Assembly: GCA_021397835.1 (NCBI GenBank)
Contig: JAJFZO010000579.1
Span: forward strand, 1,255,001-1,319,000
Source: Moringa oleifera
Lineage: Eukaryota > Streptophyta > Magnoliopsida > Brassicales > Moringaceae
DNA length: 64,000 bases
Direction: 5' to 3'
The translations under genes and the position numbers were made by a program. Within the stretch, counting starts at the first letter, position 1; every line of letters starts with the position of its first letter. Below are positions 15,421 to 26,440 of this stretch, one piece after another. Under the pieces are notes generated by a model. The model saw only the letters and a list, made by a program, of their open reading frames with translations. It did no database searches and was not told the DNA's origin.

Positions 15421-15845
15421 AATTTACACTGTATTTTAATATATTTTTAAAATTTAAATAAATTTTGATTATTTAGCTATTTTTATGATTTTTAAAATTT
15501 TAATTTTATTTTTAAATTAAAAATACTAAATTAAATCTTTATTTGTTAATTTAAATTAAATTAAATTATATAAAAGTATGATGTTATGCATATTTAAATT
15601 AAATATATTATATAATGAATTTTTTATTTGAATTTTTTATAAATAAAATAAATATTTAAATATAATCATAAAAAATTGAGTACTAAAAAAACATATTTTT
15701 AAAATTTATATTATTAAAAATTTAAAAATTTTATAAAAAATAAATTTTAAATCAAAAATTATTTAAATTTAAAAAATAAGCTCAAAATAGAGTAAATAAT
15801 TTATTTAGATTACTTTTTAGGTATTTTTAAAAAGTTTTACAAAAG
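15420..15845 (+). repeat. AT-rich direct repeat R1 (left flank of the viral relic)
   Basis: About 420 bases nearly collinear with 17628-18035, by eye about 90% identical with a few indels. Landmarks in both copies are 'gagctatttttatgattttt' (R1: ttagctattttta), 'ttatgcatatttaaattaaa' and 'attgagtactaaaaaa'. R1 stops at 'ttactttttaggtattttt', where the family normally continues, and viral sequence starts within ~15 bases. Confidence 0.8.
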
Positions 15846-15854
15846 GACGTTCAA

Positions 15855-16000
15855 AATTTAGTTTTAAAACAAATATTTGTTAGATGACAAGCTATTTTAT
15901 CAACATTTGATTTTACTATTAAATTTATCAAAGGAGATAGAAATTCTATCCCTGATTTTCTAATACGGGACTTCTTACAAGGAAGGACAGAGAAGGAAAA
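15855..16000 (+). pseudogene. Endogenous pararetrovirus: end of the polymerase (RNase H tail) frame
   Basis: One plus-strand frame reads FDFTIKFIKGDRN followed by IPDFL and FLQG. That is the pattern at the extreme carboxyl end of the RT-RNase H region in plant pararetroviruses (Caulimoviridae). An in-frame TGA at 15885-15887 interrupts it near its left end. Only this tail is present. The frame ends with a TGA at 15999-16001 or overlapping bases, so its stop overlaps the start codon of the next frame (ATGA arrangement). It is an old, broken fragment and not functional. Confidence 0.7.
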
Positions 16001-16312
16001 ATGAGTCCTCCTAAAAAACCACCAGGCCAGACATCTTCACCTTATACTCCTGAATCTTATGCCTTACGAAATTCAGAAATAGGCCAATCCAGTCAAAAGA
16101 AAGACAAAGTCTCACAACATTTATCTTATTGTACTCTTTTAGAATCTATTTATGCAGAAGCATTAGTAGAATCCAATAGGCTCATGATTACTTACTCTCT
16201 AAGACCTATTCCATTTAGATCTTTTAGCCAAAATCTCATAAGTCAAGGTGCTCATTATATCCTTAAGAATATTCTCCTACCCATAAATTGCATGAATATC
16301 CCTGCAGGATAA
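16001..16312 (+). pseudogene. Endogenous pararetrovirus: downstream small ORF (function unknown)
   Basis: An open frame of 103 codons starts in the ATGA overlap with the preceding polymerase tail. It begins with a Pro/Lys-rich stretch (MSPPKKPPGQ) and contains the sequence LESIYAEALVESN. A diverged copy of part of this frame lies inverted at 16540-16690 and keeps its protein-level similarity. A second cistron placed directly after the polymerase is compatible with florendovirus-type genomes, but that assignment is inference. The final ~15 codons are probably read-through into unrelated sequence. Confidence 0.55.
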
Positions 16313-16535
16313 AAAGTAAAAATACATTAAGGCAAATATGAATAAACATTGAATAGTGAAAGAAAACGGTAAAACAGTAATTAAAGCGATAATGTAAAGC
16401 AATAATGAAAGGCAATAATAATAAAAAAAAAAAACAGCAATGAAATTGCAATAATGAAAACATTAATGAAATTAAAGCAATAATAAAATTAAAGTGGTAA
16501 ATTAAAGCAGTAATGAAAACAGTTATGACGCTTGA
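16310..16535. repeat. Simple-sequence filler of (gcaataatgaaa)-like units
   Basis: A degenerate run of short units such as 'aaagcaataatgaaa' and 'attaaagcagtaatgaaaac' joins two viral fragments. It looks like a decayed minisatellite generated at or after the joining. There is no coding signal. Confidence 0.55.
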
Positions 16536-16539
16536 TATA

Positions 16540-16690
16540 ATGAGTATCTCGGGTTTTGGGATTTTGGCAAAAAGATCTAGATGGAATGGGTCTTGGAGAG
16601 TAAGGAATCATGGGCCTATCGGATTCTACTAATACTTCTGCATAAATAGATTCTAAAGGAGCAAAATAATAGGAATATTGTGGGGTTTTG
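16540..16690 (-). pseudogene. Endogenous pararetrovirus: inverted second copy of the small ORF
   Basis: The minus strand of this stretch matches the plus strand of about 16118-16262 with scattered substitutions, and the reading frame of the matched part stays similar (LESIYAEVLVES). The two arms form an inverted repeat of roughly 145-150 bases. The copy is truncated at both ends and runs into a capsid fragment of the opposite strand. Confidence 0.7.
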
Positions 16691-16895
16691 TTGCAGGATT
16701 ACCAAAATTATTTGCAGAAAAAGTTAGACAAAAACTTAAGGATACATGTGAATGAGTGATACCTTATGATTCAATATCTTACGGAGAAATGATTAGTATA
16801 ATAAATCAAGTTGGATTAGCATTATGTACAGATTTAAAATTGAAATCAAAAATTAAGTCAAAAGTGTCCCAAAGTAGGGCAAAAATAGGGACCGA
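16670..16895 (+). pseudogene. Endogenous pararetrovirus: capsid-protein fragment
   Basis: A plus-strand frame reads LPKLFAEKVRQKL, then IPYDSISYGEMIS and GLALCTDLKLK. This order of motifs is what I know from the capsid region of caulimovirid polyproteins. An in-frame TGA at 16753-16755 breaks it. The fragment ends where minus-strand leader-like sequence begins. It is a non-functional relic. Confidence 0.65.
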
Positions 16896-17117
16896 ATGTC
16901 TTGTGAACTTGCTCATGCAAAAGGGAAAAAATTGAGATAAGTTCGATCGATCAAAGATCTTAAAGGGAAATATCTTTAGGGGAGAGGTCTTGAAGGGAAA
17001 GGTCTTGAAGGAAAAGGTCTAAAAAGTCTTAAAAGTCTTGATCTTGGGGAGAGAGCTTCGGAATGTCTTGTGAACTTGCTCTTGCGCCTTCTCCCTTGAT
17101 TTTTGCATTAGGGCTCC

Positions 17118-17124
17118 TTTTATA
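17118..17124 (-). promoter_or_regulatory. TATA box of the viral-type promoter
   Basis: The minus strand reads CACTATAAAAGGAGCCC around this position, a good plant/pararetroviral TATA context. It points away from the GOS11 gene, toward the inverted viral fragments. Confidence 0.5.
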
Positions 17125-17149
17125 GTGGGAGAGTCTTGATGTCTTTGTG

Positions 17150-17380
17150 GAGTAAGTATCCTCGTGATTCCTTTTTCTTGTGTCTTGATGTGCCTTGATG
17201 TGTTTTTTGTTCTTTTGATTCTTTTTTTTCCTTGTCTTGATGTGCCTTGATGTATCCTTTGTTTTTTTTATTCTTTTTTTGTCTTGATGTGCCTTGATAT
17301 GTCTTGATGTGTCTTTAATATGTTCTTTGTCCTTTTTTATTCTTTTTCTTTTGTCATGATGTGTTATTTGGATTTTTTTT
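17150..17380. repeat. Reiterated TCTTGATGTG(C) tract
   Basis: Plus-strand units 'tcttgatgtgccttgatgtg' and variants recur at least six times with T-rich spacers. They lie upstream of the minus-strand TATA box, in the place where enhancer-type repeats would be. Confidence 0.65.
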
Positions 17381-17409
17381 GTCTTAATAATGTGTCCTTA
17401 GTGCATTGT

Positions 17410-17627
17410 AAAGCCTTTAATCTTATCGGCTCAGTTTTTCTTTTCCAAAAAGAAAAGTAGTAAATGAAGGCCGTAAGATAAAGCCTTCCTTTTGCGCTCG
17501 CATTAATCCCTGCATTATTGATTTTATACTTGCACAATCTTCGTCTCTTGTTGCTATGTTGAGTAATATGTTTTCTTCTTCTAACGTGTTTTCATATCTT
17601 GAGAACGGTAAATTTATGCTGAACTTT
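17410..17627. pseudogene. Probable further viral fragment, unassigned
   Basis: This stretch has normal composition, unlike the AT-rich repeats on its right. It holds a plus-strand open stretch of roughly 50 codons including ARINPCIIDFILAQSSS. I do not recognise the family. Its position between viral leader and repeat R2 suggests it belongs to the relic. Confidence 0.3.
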
Positions 17628-18035
17628 TTTAAATTTATATTGTATTTTTAATATATTTTTAAAATTTCAATAAATTTTGATTATTGAGCTATTTTTATGA
17701 TTTTTAAATTTTAATTTTATTTTTAAATTAAAAATAATAAATTAAATCTTTATTTATCAATTTAAATTAAATTAAATTATATAAAAAATAATAATATGCA
17801 TATTTAAATTAAATATATCATATAATGAATTTTTTATTTGAAAATTTTCATAAATAAAATAAATATTTAAAATATAATCACAAAAAAAATTGAGTACTAA
17901 AAAACATATTTTTAAAATTTATATTTTTAAAAATTTTATAAAAAATAAATTTTAAATCAAAAATTATTTAAATTTGAAAATAGGCTCAAAATGGAGTAAA
18001 TATTTTTATTTAAATTACTTTTTAGGCATTTTAAC
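17628..18035 (+). repeat. AT-rich direct repeat R2 (right flank of the viral relic)
   Basis: Direct repeat of 15420-15845. Unlike R1 it continues past the shared end into the rest of the AT-rich family (aggcattttaacaataaa and onward to about 18120). Confidence 0.8.
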
Positions 18036-18039
18036 AATA

Positions 18040-18965
18040 AATATACTCTTAATTTTTTATAATCATTTAGGTTAAATTTCAATTTGAACTAAATTAATAT
18101 ATTATTTAAGTTTTTAATCAAGTTTAATAATGTATTTATTTATTTTACATATAAATATCGATTTGATTTAAATTAATTATTATATTTAAATTTTTTAAAA
18201 ATAATTCAAATTATAGATTTTGAATAATAAATTTTAATTTAAAATTTTTAAAAAATATAAATATTTAAGTTATTATCATATAATTTTTTTAAAAAAAATT
18301 AAATTTTAAAAATTTTTAATTTTATAAAAAAATTTATTATATAATATTTTTAACTTACTTTTAAAAAAAATCATTTAATTTTGAATCAAAATTAAAAATT
18401 CATGCACAATTAATCCAAAGATCTCAGGCTTGGCAGTTCGAACCGGGTTGGCCCGCGCGCTGCCCCGACAGGAGCCATGGGAAGGAACAGAGAGTTATAA
18501 TGTACAACAATACCGTCAGCATCCGGTGCAGCTCTTTTGCATAATATGGGTTGTACGTTTGACATTATTACTTCGACTCAAGATTAAGGGTATTTGGCTC
18601 TGGAAAGTACACGTATTGAAGAAGATTGCAAAAAGACTTAGACAAAGTAACAGCAGAGGATCTAAACTTCTCCAGGTAAATGAATTGCCAATTACGCAAT
18701 CGGCCCAAAAATTGCCGGTGAGGAGCGGACGATCTGTCTCCCTCTCCAAACGACCCTTCCAACTCCTCTCTCTATACCAAATTCGTCAAAAAATATTAAT
18801 TAAAAAGAAAGAGAAGCATTTATTTTGTTCTTTTTTCGTTCGCTAAGCGAGATACGAGGAAAAACGGTAGGGCTTTGAATTGTCTTATTGCTATCAAATA
18901 ATTTTGGAAGACTAATAAGGAGGAGGAGGTCAGGTTTTCGGGGGAGGATCGATCTGTGTTAAACC
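18040..18965 (+). promoter_or_regulatory. GOS11 upstream region
   Basis: The AT-rich repeat ends near 18410. From there to the start codon the composition is normal, consistent with a promoter and leader of ~550 bases. An open frame through 18430-18846 has no family resemblance and is treated as non-coding. No clear TATA box was seen. Confidence 0.4.
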
Positions 18966-21900
18966 ATGGATGTGCCTAGCTCATGGGACGCTTTACGCAA
19001 ACAGGTATTTCTTCTTTTTCTTTTTTCCCCCTTTCTAATTTGTTATTTTTCTGTTGAATTTCTGTTGGTTGCTGTTTGGTTGGCTAGAAAATTCTGGAAA
19101 TGAATCTGGATTTGGATGGTGTAGCAACTGATGCGTAAAGTTCTATTTTGATTTTTTTTGATGAGAAGATGGAAGTTATGAGGTCCAAATATGTGATGTA
19201 TGAGATCAGCTGGCGGTTAATAGATCTGTGTCTTCTGGATTTGTTCAAATGAGAACCTCCATTAGTTTTCTATATCAATTATTTGTGGAAACATAGTTTT
19301 TAATTAGATCTTTTGCTGATAAGTGCCAATTTTATTTGTTATACTGGTGCATGTTCAGTTGCTTTAGAAATTGTTTTGGTAAAAGAAAAATTATATGTAA
19401 TGTTTAAGTTATATGGTTCACGTTGCCCTGGCTTGCTAGTAAGGACTACACTTGACTAAACCATGGTGATTTAGATTCATCCAATTGGGCATTTCTTTTT
19501 TTTTTCCCTTTTTAATTCATTTTTCTTGGATTGAGTATTGATTTTCTGCTTGAAGGTCTCATAGGTGTATATAACTTTGATACTTTCTGCATGTTTTAAT
19601 GTGCACACTATAAACAGAAGGCCTAAGTGATGAATATGTCACATTTGAAATCTTTGCGTTTCTGGATAATGCCTTCTTATTAATTATTGCTAAGTAGTCT
19701 AAATTTTGTTATGGATTCTTATTGAATGAATTTTTGTGACTGGATACACATATTCTTTATCTGGGCAGGCAAGAAAACTAGAAGCTCAGTTGGATGAGCA
19801 GATGAATTCATACCGTAAAATGGTTTCCACGAAGGCTTCTGTTGAAGCTGATGCTGCAGAGAATGATCTTGAGTCTGGGATAGACCGATTACTCAAACAG
19901 CTGCAACAAGTAAATTTACAGATGCAAGCTTGGGTATCATCAGGAGGATCAGATATGGTGTCTCATACCTTGACACGACATCAGGAAATTCTTCAAGATC
20001 TAACCCAGGTATAGTGGCTTTGAAAATTAATTAGCTGTGTAAGGGGATACGATCTACATTCTGCAAGGTGGTGCTGAGCCTTATGCTCATGTAAGTTGTC
20101 TTTAAAGATATCTTTAGCTACTTCTTAGAAGTGTGTGTCAGAATGTGGCTTTCTCATTCTCCCTAAACTTGTTCTTGCAAAGAGTAATGTTGACTATCTC
20201 TCCTTGTAGCCCATGTTTTACCCTTTAGTATATGACATCTCCCATCCCCTTGGAAAGTACAGCAAATGGGAGGAAGCAAGAGCCCCTGTTGCCTGATTAC
20301 GTGCTATCTAATATCTTGTTATCAATGGAGAAAGTTTAAATCATGGTGGATTTTCCCATTTTATGGTTGATAATCTGATATTGGCGAGCTTAGCATTTTT
20401 TCTAGTTGTGCTGGATTTATGATGTCATCTCTTCTCCCATTCCCCCCAAAACAAGTACATGCAGATGCCCACACTAGTATTTGTTTTCATAATATTATAA
20501 ACTTAGATTAGTGCATATTGCATGGCTTTTCCCTTATTTTTTGACACCTTTCGGATTCAGGCTTGTTGTAGTTTTTATAATTACCCTGGTACCTGCTTTT
20601 TCCAAAAGGAAAAAAGAGAATAAGTTTCCACCTTTGTTGTTCTGGAGTGAGTGGAAACTGAGCAGTATTGAACTGTTTGATAATTTTTCTAATGTGTAAA
20701 TCAAATTTGTAAGACTAAAGAAAAAGTTACTTGCATTGATGGGGGTTCAAACCTTGTTTTGGACCGTGTGATATGCGTGATGTTAGTTTCTCGTGAAACC
20801 TTATTCTTAATATTGTATTTTTATCTGCAGAATGTTTGAGACTGAGGTTTGGTCCAACTGCAAATTTCTTTTCCCTCTTTCCCTTGAAAAGCAGAGGTTT
20901 GGCATAATGCCTTAGTATATTGAGCTGCTTGTCTGCAGACCTCAGCTTCTGCATTTCTGTAACCAAATTACTTACTTTTGCTAAGAAGCATTGTACTTAA
21001 ATTGTCTTAACCTGGGACTAATCTAATGTTAGACATTGTCGAAGTGCAGGAGTTTTATCGTCTTCGCTCCAGCCTTAGAGCTAAGCAAGAGCATGCTTCG
21101 CTTCTTGATGATTTCAGGGAGTTTGATCGGACAAGATTAGACTTGGAAGATGGTGTTGGTTCCGGAGAGCAAGCTCTTCTTAAAGAGCATGCAGCCATTA
21201 GCCGAAGTACAGGACAGGTATATAAATCTCAAGCAGAACCTTTTTCTACATTAAATGCTCCTATTTTTTTCTTTTGTAATTGTAATTCTTTCTTTTGATT
21301 TTATATACGGCAATTCTATAACCAGTTTGGGATTGAAGATTAGTGGAGTGGAGCATAAGAATGCTTAACTTTTGTATGAAATTTTAAATGTTGAATATCA
21401 TGTTGAATTGATCTCACAATTTCTCTGATAAAAAAGAGCTAGTGAAGTACCATATCCTGGATATAGCCTCTTTAGCACATTAAAGATTGAGAATTTGATG
21501 CTTATATGCAGGTCACTGTCCAATTATCTTGTGGGTTTGGATCTGTCAAATTATATGTCTACTTCATATTATTGGTTAGCTCTATGGAATTTGATCTGTT
21601 CCATATATCATTCTATCTTTCAATATGATTATTCCAGTTCTGTTATATTATCAAAATGTAGAATATCTTTGAGAAGATCTTTTCCGTAACAAGAACCCCA
21701 ATGTAGCTTGAAATGTTGCTGCCATGATATTGTGGGACCTTCTTACGAACATCTACCACTATACAGAGATCTGCTGGTACAATTTTTGTGCTCCAATATT
21801 TTCAATTTCAAAGATGCACATGCATCCTGACAATTTCTTTTCATTTGAAGCTATAAATCTCTCCTCCTAGGAACTCTTAATTTTTAGTATTTACTGTCCT

Positions 21901-24822
21901 AGCCATTTGCAACTAACTGGAGAGAGGAGAAAGAAATTAAGTTTGCAAAAGCATCAGTAGTTCTTAGCTAGAACTACTGCAATATCTTGAAGGTGTAAAT
22001 TTCACCTACACAACCAGCCTAGTTGTGGCACGTGTAGTGAGGGAGCTTAGTTTACAGGTAGGTTTAACTACATTTTTTATGTCGTGGTATAAATCTCTCT
22101 TTTAAGTTCTGCATTTATTAGTTTATGCTGTCCTATCCTACTGAAACCAGCCTCATTTTGCATGTCCATCTTATGGAGGGAGGGAAGGAGGGTACTTTCT
22201 TAGCACATAGATCGATACATTTTCAGTTGCAATATTAGACACCAATATTTCAAGCCTTTTTCTTTTGTTAATTTAAGTCTACTGTCCTGTGTTTTTCATA
22301 TTATGAAGATCTATAAGATATAACAACAATTAAAATTTCAGCTACACAACGAAACATGGTGAAGCCACCAAAGTTGTCCAAACATTGATGTCATCATATA
22401 TTCTTGAATTATGTTTTTTCTTTTTCCCAGACATGATACTGTTGGGTCATCCATGAAGTTGCATCATGCATCTGCATGATATGGGTTACTTTGAAATTGT
22501 CCTACTTCCTCTATGTGTATAGGTGGACAGCATATTGGAAACATGCTAAGCCTGTAAAGACACTAGTTGAGGCATGATGTAGTCATTTGGTTGATACCAT
22601 GCAGCTGCAGGGTTTCTTTTTTGTTTTTTCAGCAGAGCTGATGTCCATCTTTATGATTTAGGGTTTATCCTGTGGATGCTATTTTTGGTCGAAGTTTAAA
22701 TTTAATGAAGTGTAATGCAAATGAATGGTCTCTTTTCAAGATTCCTAGTTTACTGTAGGGGCATTATGTAATTCCTTCCCATTTTGTCTGTTCTGTTTTT
22801 TACCATAATTCTTAGGGTTAATTGCAGAAAAGTCCTGAAGTTGTCCAAAATTGCAGTTAAATCTATAAAAGTTTTTGATTTTGACCATATAGTCTTTGAT
22901 CCTTCATTCTGTGGCAATGGCATGAGGACAACATTAACAGAGAAGTTACACTTGCTTCATAATAAGCTGAAGGGCCACGTTGTTACAAATCGAAAAGTTT
23001 ATAGATTGCATCGTTTAGATTGAAACTTTAGGTCATAAGCACATGGGTGAAACTTTTAAGGACCTAGGATGCATTTTACCCTACTTTTTGTATTGTGATT
23101 TTGGTAATTTACTGCTTTAAATATAATGAAGTTGTTGGTGTTAATGTCCTATCGCTGACAGTTTCCTGTAACCATGGAGTTGTGTTACCAAGGCTATACT
23201 TAGGCTCTTAATTATGATATAAGCCTCAATAAGTTATGGCGAGGGTCAAGAAGTCTTCTTGAGTTTGGGTGACAGTGAGTTGGTGTTTTCGTGAATAATT
23301 ATTTTGTAATATAAATTTAAGAAATCTTTAACCTGATTGTAGAAATCCATATCTTGTTTGAAGAGATATTAACCAGGGAGGGCCCCATGGTCCCATGCTA
23401 ACTCAATTATGTATGTTTTGATTTCCTGTATCCCTTATAATGCACAGGAAGGTAGGTTCCCACTCTGCAAATCTACAGTGTATGTGAGATTTAATTTATG
23501 GTCTTAAGTGGGAGTCTTATGTGGGTCTTCAATTCTCAAATCATTGTGATACTTTTCTTAGAAATATTGCATGTCAGCCCTCAAACTCAAGTGTTGGGTT
23601 GGTAAAAGGCTGTGAGAATGGTTATCCACATGCCTAATTCAACCTGAATAAATCGAAGCGCATTTGACTATCCCATTCCACAGTTCTCGTCTCCCCATTG
23701 AAGAATGTCAAGTATTTCACTTTTAGATATAAATGTCTTCTTCATTTTTGGAAATATTGAATATGAGAAATGGAAGTCACTCCTTGAGCTCTGTTTATGT
23801 ATGAAAGGGAACTGAGAACTGTTGTTTCAACATCTTGGTCAAATTCCCAGAGGATAGCTAGAGGCCATGATCAAGATAAAAATGTATTCAGTGATATCAC
23901 TTCTCTATAAAGCTTCTAAGCATGGTTGTGATCTTAGAGCATTTCATTTTGTGATAGCCAGATGTGAATTTGTTATATAGGGGCATGGAATACATAATAT
24001 TCTTCAAGATGATCTTTCTCTGTTAATTGAATATCTTTTTAATTTCTGAGTCAATACATCTTTCAAACATTACTCTTCAAATTTAGATTCTTCCAGATAA
24101 CTCATGGTGAGTAGGAAAGAAATATGAACTGGTGTTAATTTTAACTGCATACTGAAGTTGCCTGCTCATGTTATGGTGCCGCAGATGGATAGTGTGATTT
24201 CACAAGCTCAGGCTACACTTGGTACACTTGTCTTTCAACGGTCAACGTTTGGTGGTATCAATTCGAAGCTTAGCAATGTTGGCAGCCGACTCCCAACGGT
24301 ATGAGTACCTTTTAATGTAGTTCTTCATGTTTTAGATTCATAGATCATTACTGGTGAATGAGGTTACTGGTTACTGGTGTTAGTAAATTTTCAGTTCCAC
24401 AAGCATTTATCTCCTTTAAACAGCCGAATATGGCTGATTCAATCATTGCATATCATGTGAACTATAAAGAAGAAGATGCTTGGAAAAATATAATGGTAAA
24501 GCTTCTATCAGCTTTCTTAGACCACGCCAAACAAAATAGTAATTTATGAAATCCTAAAGTTGAGTTGGATTATCAAACTCACGCAAAAATGCTACTATGA
24601 AACAAGACAAGATCGTTTGAAGGACAAAGGAATGTTTGACAGTTTAAACATTTACTTCTTTGCTTGCATCGAACATATTGATGGAAATGCTACCTTGTCA
24701 TGGTGTAGGTAAATCATATTCTCTCAGCAATAAAGAGGAAAAAGTCCATGGACACCATCATACTTTCCCTCGTTGCATCAGTGTGCACATTTCTCATATT
24801 TATCTACTGGTTGACCAAGTGA
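18966..24822 (+). CDS. GOS11: Golgi SNAP receptor complex member 1 (Qb-SNARE GOS11), 5 exons
   Basis: This is a tail-anchored Qb-SNARE for vesicle fusion in ER-Golgi or intra-Golgi traffic. Exons 18966-19004, 19769-20008, 21050-21217, 24185-24298 and 24709-24822 join in phase 0 to 224 residues. The protein starts MDVPSSWDALRKQARKLEAQ. A coiled amino domain spans ~10-145 (GIDRLLKQLQQVN, SLRAKQEHASLLDDFREFDRTR). The SNARE helix follows (ISQAQATLGTLVFQRSTFGG ... LPTVNHILSAIKRKKS, ~150-202). The carboxyl membrane anchor is TIILSLVASVCTFLIFIYW, with WLTK at the end. This matches the plant GOS11 family in length and order. The start context aaaccATGGa is good. Intron 3 is 2,967 bases and carries a MITE-like element. 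All introns are GT-AG. Confidence 0.95.
22813..23083. mobile_element. MITE-like inverted-repeat element in GOS11 intron 3
   Basis: The segment starts TAGGGTTAATTGCAGAAAAG and its complement from the other end starts TAGGGTAAAATGCATCCTAG, giving imperfect terminal inverted repeats. The inner parts also pair (ctataaaagttttt against gaaaagtttatag). It is ~271 bases with no transposase. A target duplication could not be settled; the flanks share only CT. The superfamily is unassigned. Confidence 0.5.
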
Positions 24823-26440
24823 GTATGTAATATTGTGTTAGTGGGTGTTTGTGGCGAAAGGTTGTTTGTCGGGATGGGTAAGTGTTTGGAGAGTTATGCA
24901 TTATAATCTCTTAATCTTTGTAATATGTGAAATGCCTAGAAATTGTCAACAACAAATGTGTCTACACTGATATCTTATATCATTCATTATCTGCATAGCA
25001 GGCCATTGCTTCTGTACCTAGCAAAGCCTCAGGTTAGTCTGGGCTATTGAATAAAACTGAGATTTAAAAAAGTTTTCATTAGCTCAAAAAGTCAGCACGA
25101 ACAAGTGATTCTTTTGGTTGCTTTCCCGTTCAGACAATTTCTGGTGTGATATTGACAAGCATGCATTTGGAAGCCAGGTCATGTGTGATTCCCTGTTGAA
25201 TAGACTAATTTGCCGGCATTTAGGGAGGCCTTTCATTATAAAGCACTTTTAGTTGCTTGACAAGTAATTTGTTATTACAATGGCATTAATTTTCTTTTCT
25301 TTCATATTCACTTGAAACCAATTAGCTTTCAGTTATATCATCCTATTGTTATCACCCTCATAATTTATGATTACTTTGGCATCTATGTGCACATTTTTTA
25401 TGTTTTATTTAAAAGAGACATTTATGGGACTATTTTATGCTTGTACATCATTTTGTATTTATTGAGTTGGTTGGAATACTTCGAAATAATTTATAGTAGA
25501 AATCCTCTCTGCTAGCTTCACCTGAGCCTTGGAAGAGCATATATCATGTAATTACCCCCTCAACCTTGACGAATTAATAGTTGAAATGTTTGGGGCAAAG
25601 AGATTAAGAGATTAATATCTTTAAAACACTTATTGTTAGTAAGTGATGCCTATTGGATTTAAAAATACTGATGCTATATATCAGCAAGTGATGCAAAATA
25701 TTTTTGGTAACATGTGTCACAAGAACGCGTAATGAAACCTTGAAGCTTTACTTAATAGGTTAAGCACTCATGGGAAATTCTATACTGCATAAAGGCTAGT
25801 CCTGTGGCAAGCTATGTAGTGTGGCTGATTCCATTCAGTCTTTTGTAAAATCATGTAAATTTGTGATTTTGGGTTACCACATTGGATGACTATAGTTGTT
25901 CCAATTGTTTCATTGCTTTTTATTTAAGGCTGAAAAACAAACTAGTTTGCAGAATGATCATATTTCTGGGTTTGGTTGGACCCATTTGAGCTCCGCCCAA
26001 GTAATCATACTAGTGAGCCAACTCAACCAAAAAAGATTTACTTAATTTGACAAGAAATCCATGTAGATCATCTACTTAGGGAAAGAAAAACAAGAAACGG
26101 AGTTTTGGGTCTAAGATGCATCTCTAAATCATGGCTGCAGTTGAAGTAGGACATTCATAGGACTAGAAATATTACTTGCTATTGATTTATAGCCACTGAG
26201 AACATTAAATCAATGAGAGTTCTGAATATTAAGAAGTCCAAATCAATAGGAATCATGATCATTATGGATTCCGCATAAGTATCTATCATCTTGAGCTCTT
26301 ATAGAGAATTGTTTTGAGTATAGAAAAAGTTGCATGGAATCAAAGACTTGACAAAAAACTTGGATCCTAAGGGGCAGAAGTCAATGTTTTCACAGTCCAA
26401 CCAATATTTGAAGGGCTTCAAAGGTTAACAATGAGATGAA
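24823..26440. other. GOS11 3' flank and intergenic sequence
   Basis: The first few hundred bases are probably 3' untranslated region. The remainder has moderate composition and no supported gene. Short open frames show no known motifs. Confidence 0.45.

Larger units (their letters stand above)
16890..17400 (-). pseudogene. Endogenous pararetrovirus: promoter and transcribed-leader-like region, antisense
   Basis: On the minus strand there is a TATA box (TATAAAA, 17118-17124) followed by a long AUG-poor leader. Upstream of the box is a reiterated CACATCAAGA/G tract. A 23-base unit containing gaatgtcttgtgaacttgctc occurs at about 16892-16914 and again at 17059-17081. The composition and order resemble a pararetroviral intergenic promoter, but no primer-binding site could be identified, so the call is inference supported by the adjacent viral coding fragments. 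Confidence 0.45.

Noticed and set aside
15420..18035. LTR retrotransposon with R1/R2 as long terminal repeats
   Set aside because: R1/R2 are part of a family scattered over the window, lack TG...CA ends, and the interior has no primer-binding site or integrase/gag; its coding pieces look pararetroviral and are in both orientations.
18420..18480. tRNA-like phrase 'gttcgaaccgggttgg'
   Set aside because: It resembles a T-arm, but no acceptor, D or anticodon arms can be placed around it.
18430..18846. 138-codon open frame upstream of GOS11
   Set aside because: No recognisable motif, composition drifts along its length, and it lies where the GOS11 promoter and leader are expected.
22784..23023. 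79-codon frame in GOS11 intron 3
   Set aside because: It falls inside the MITE-like element and has no protein motif.
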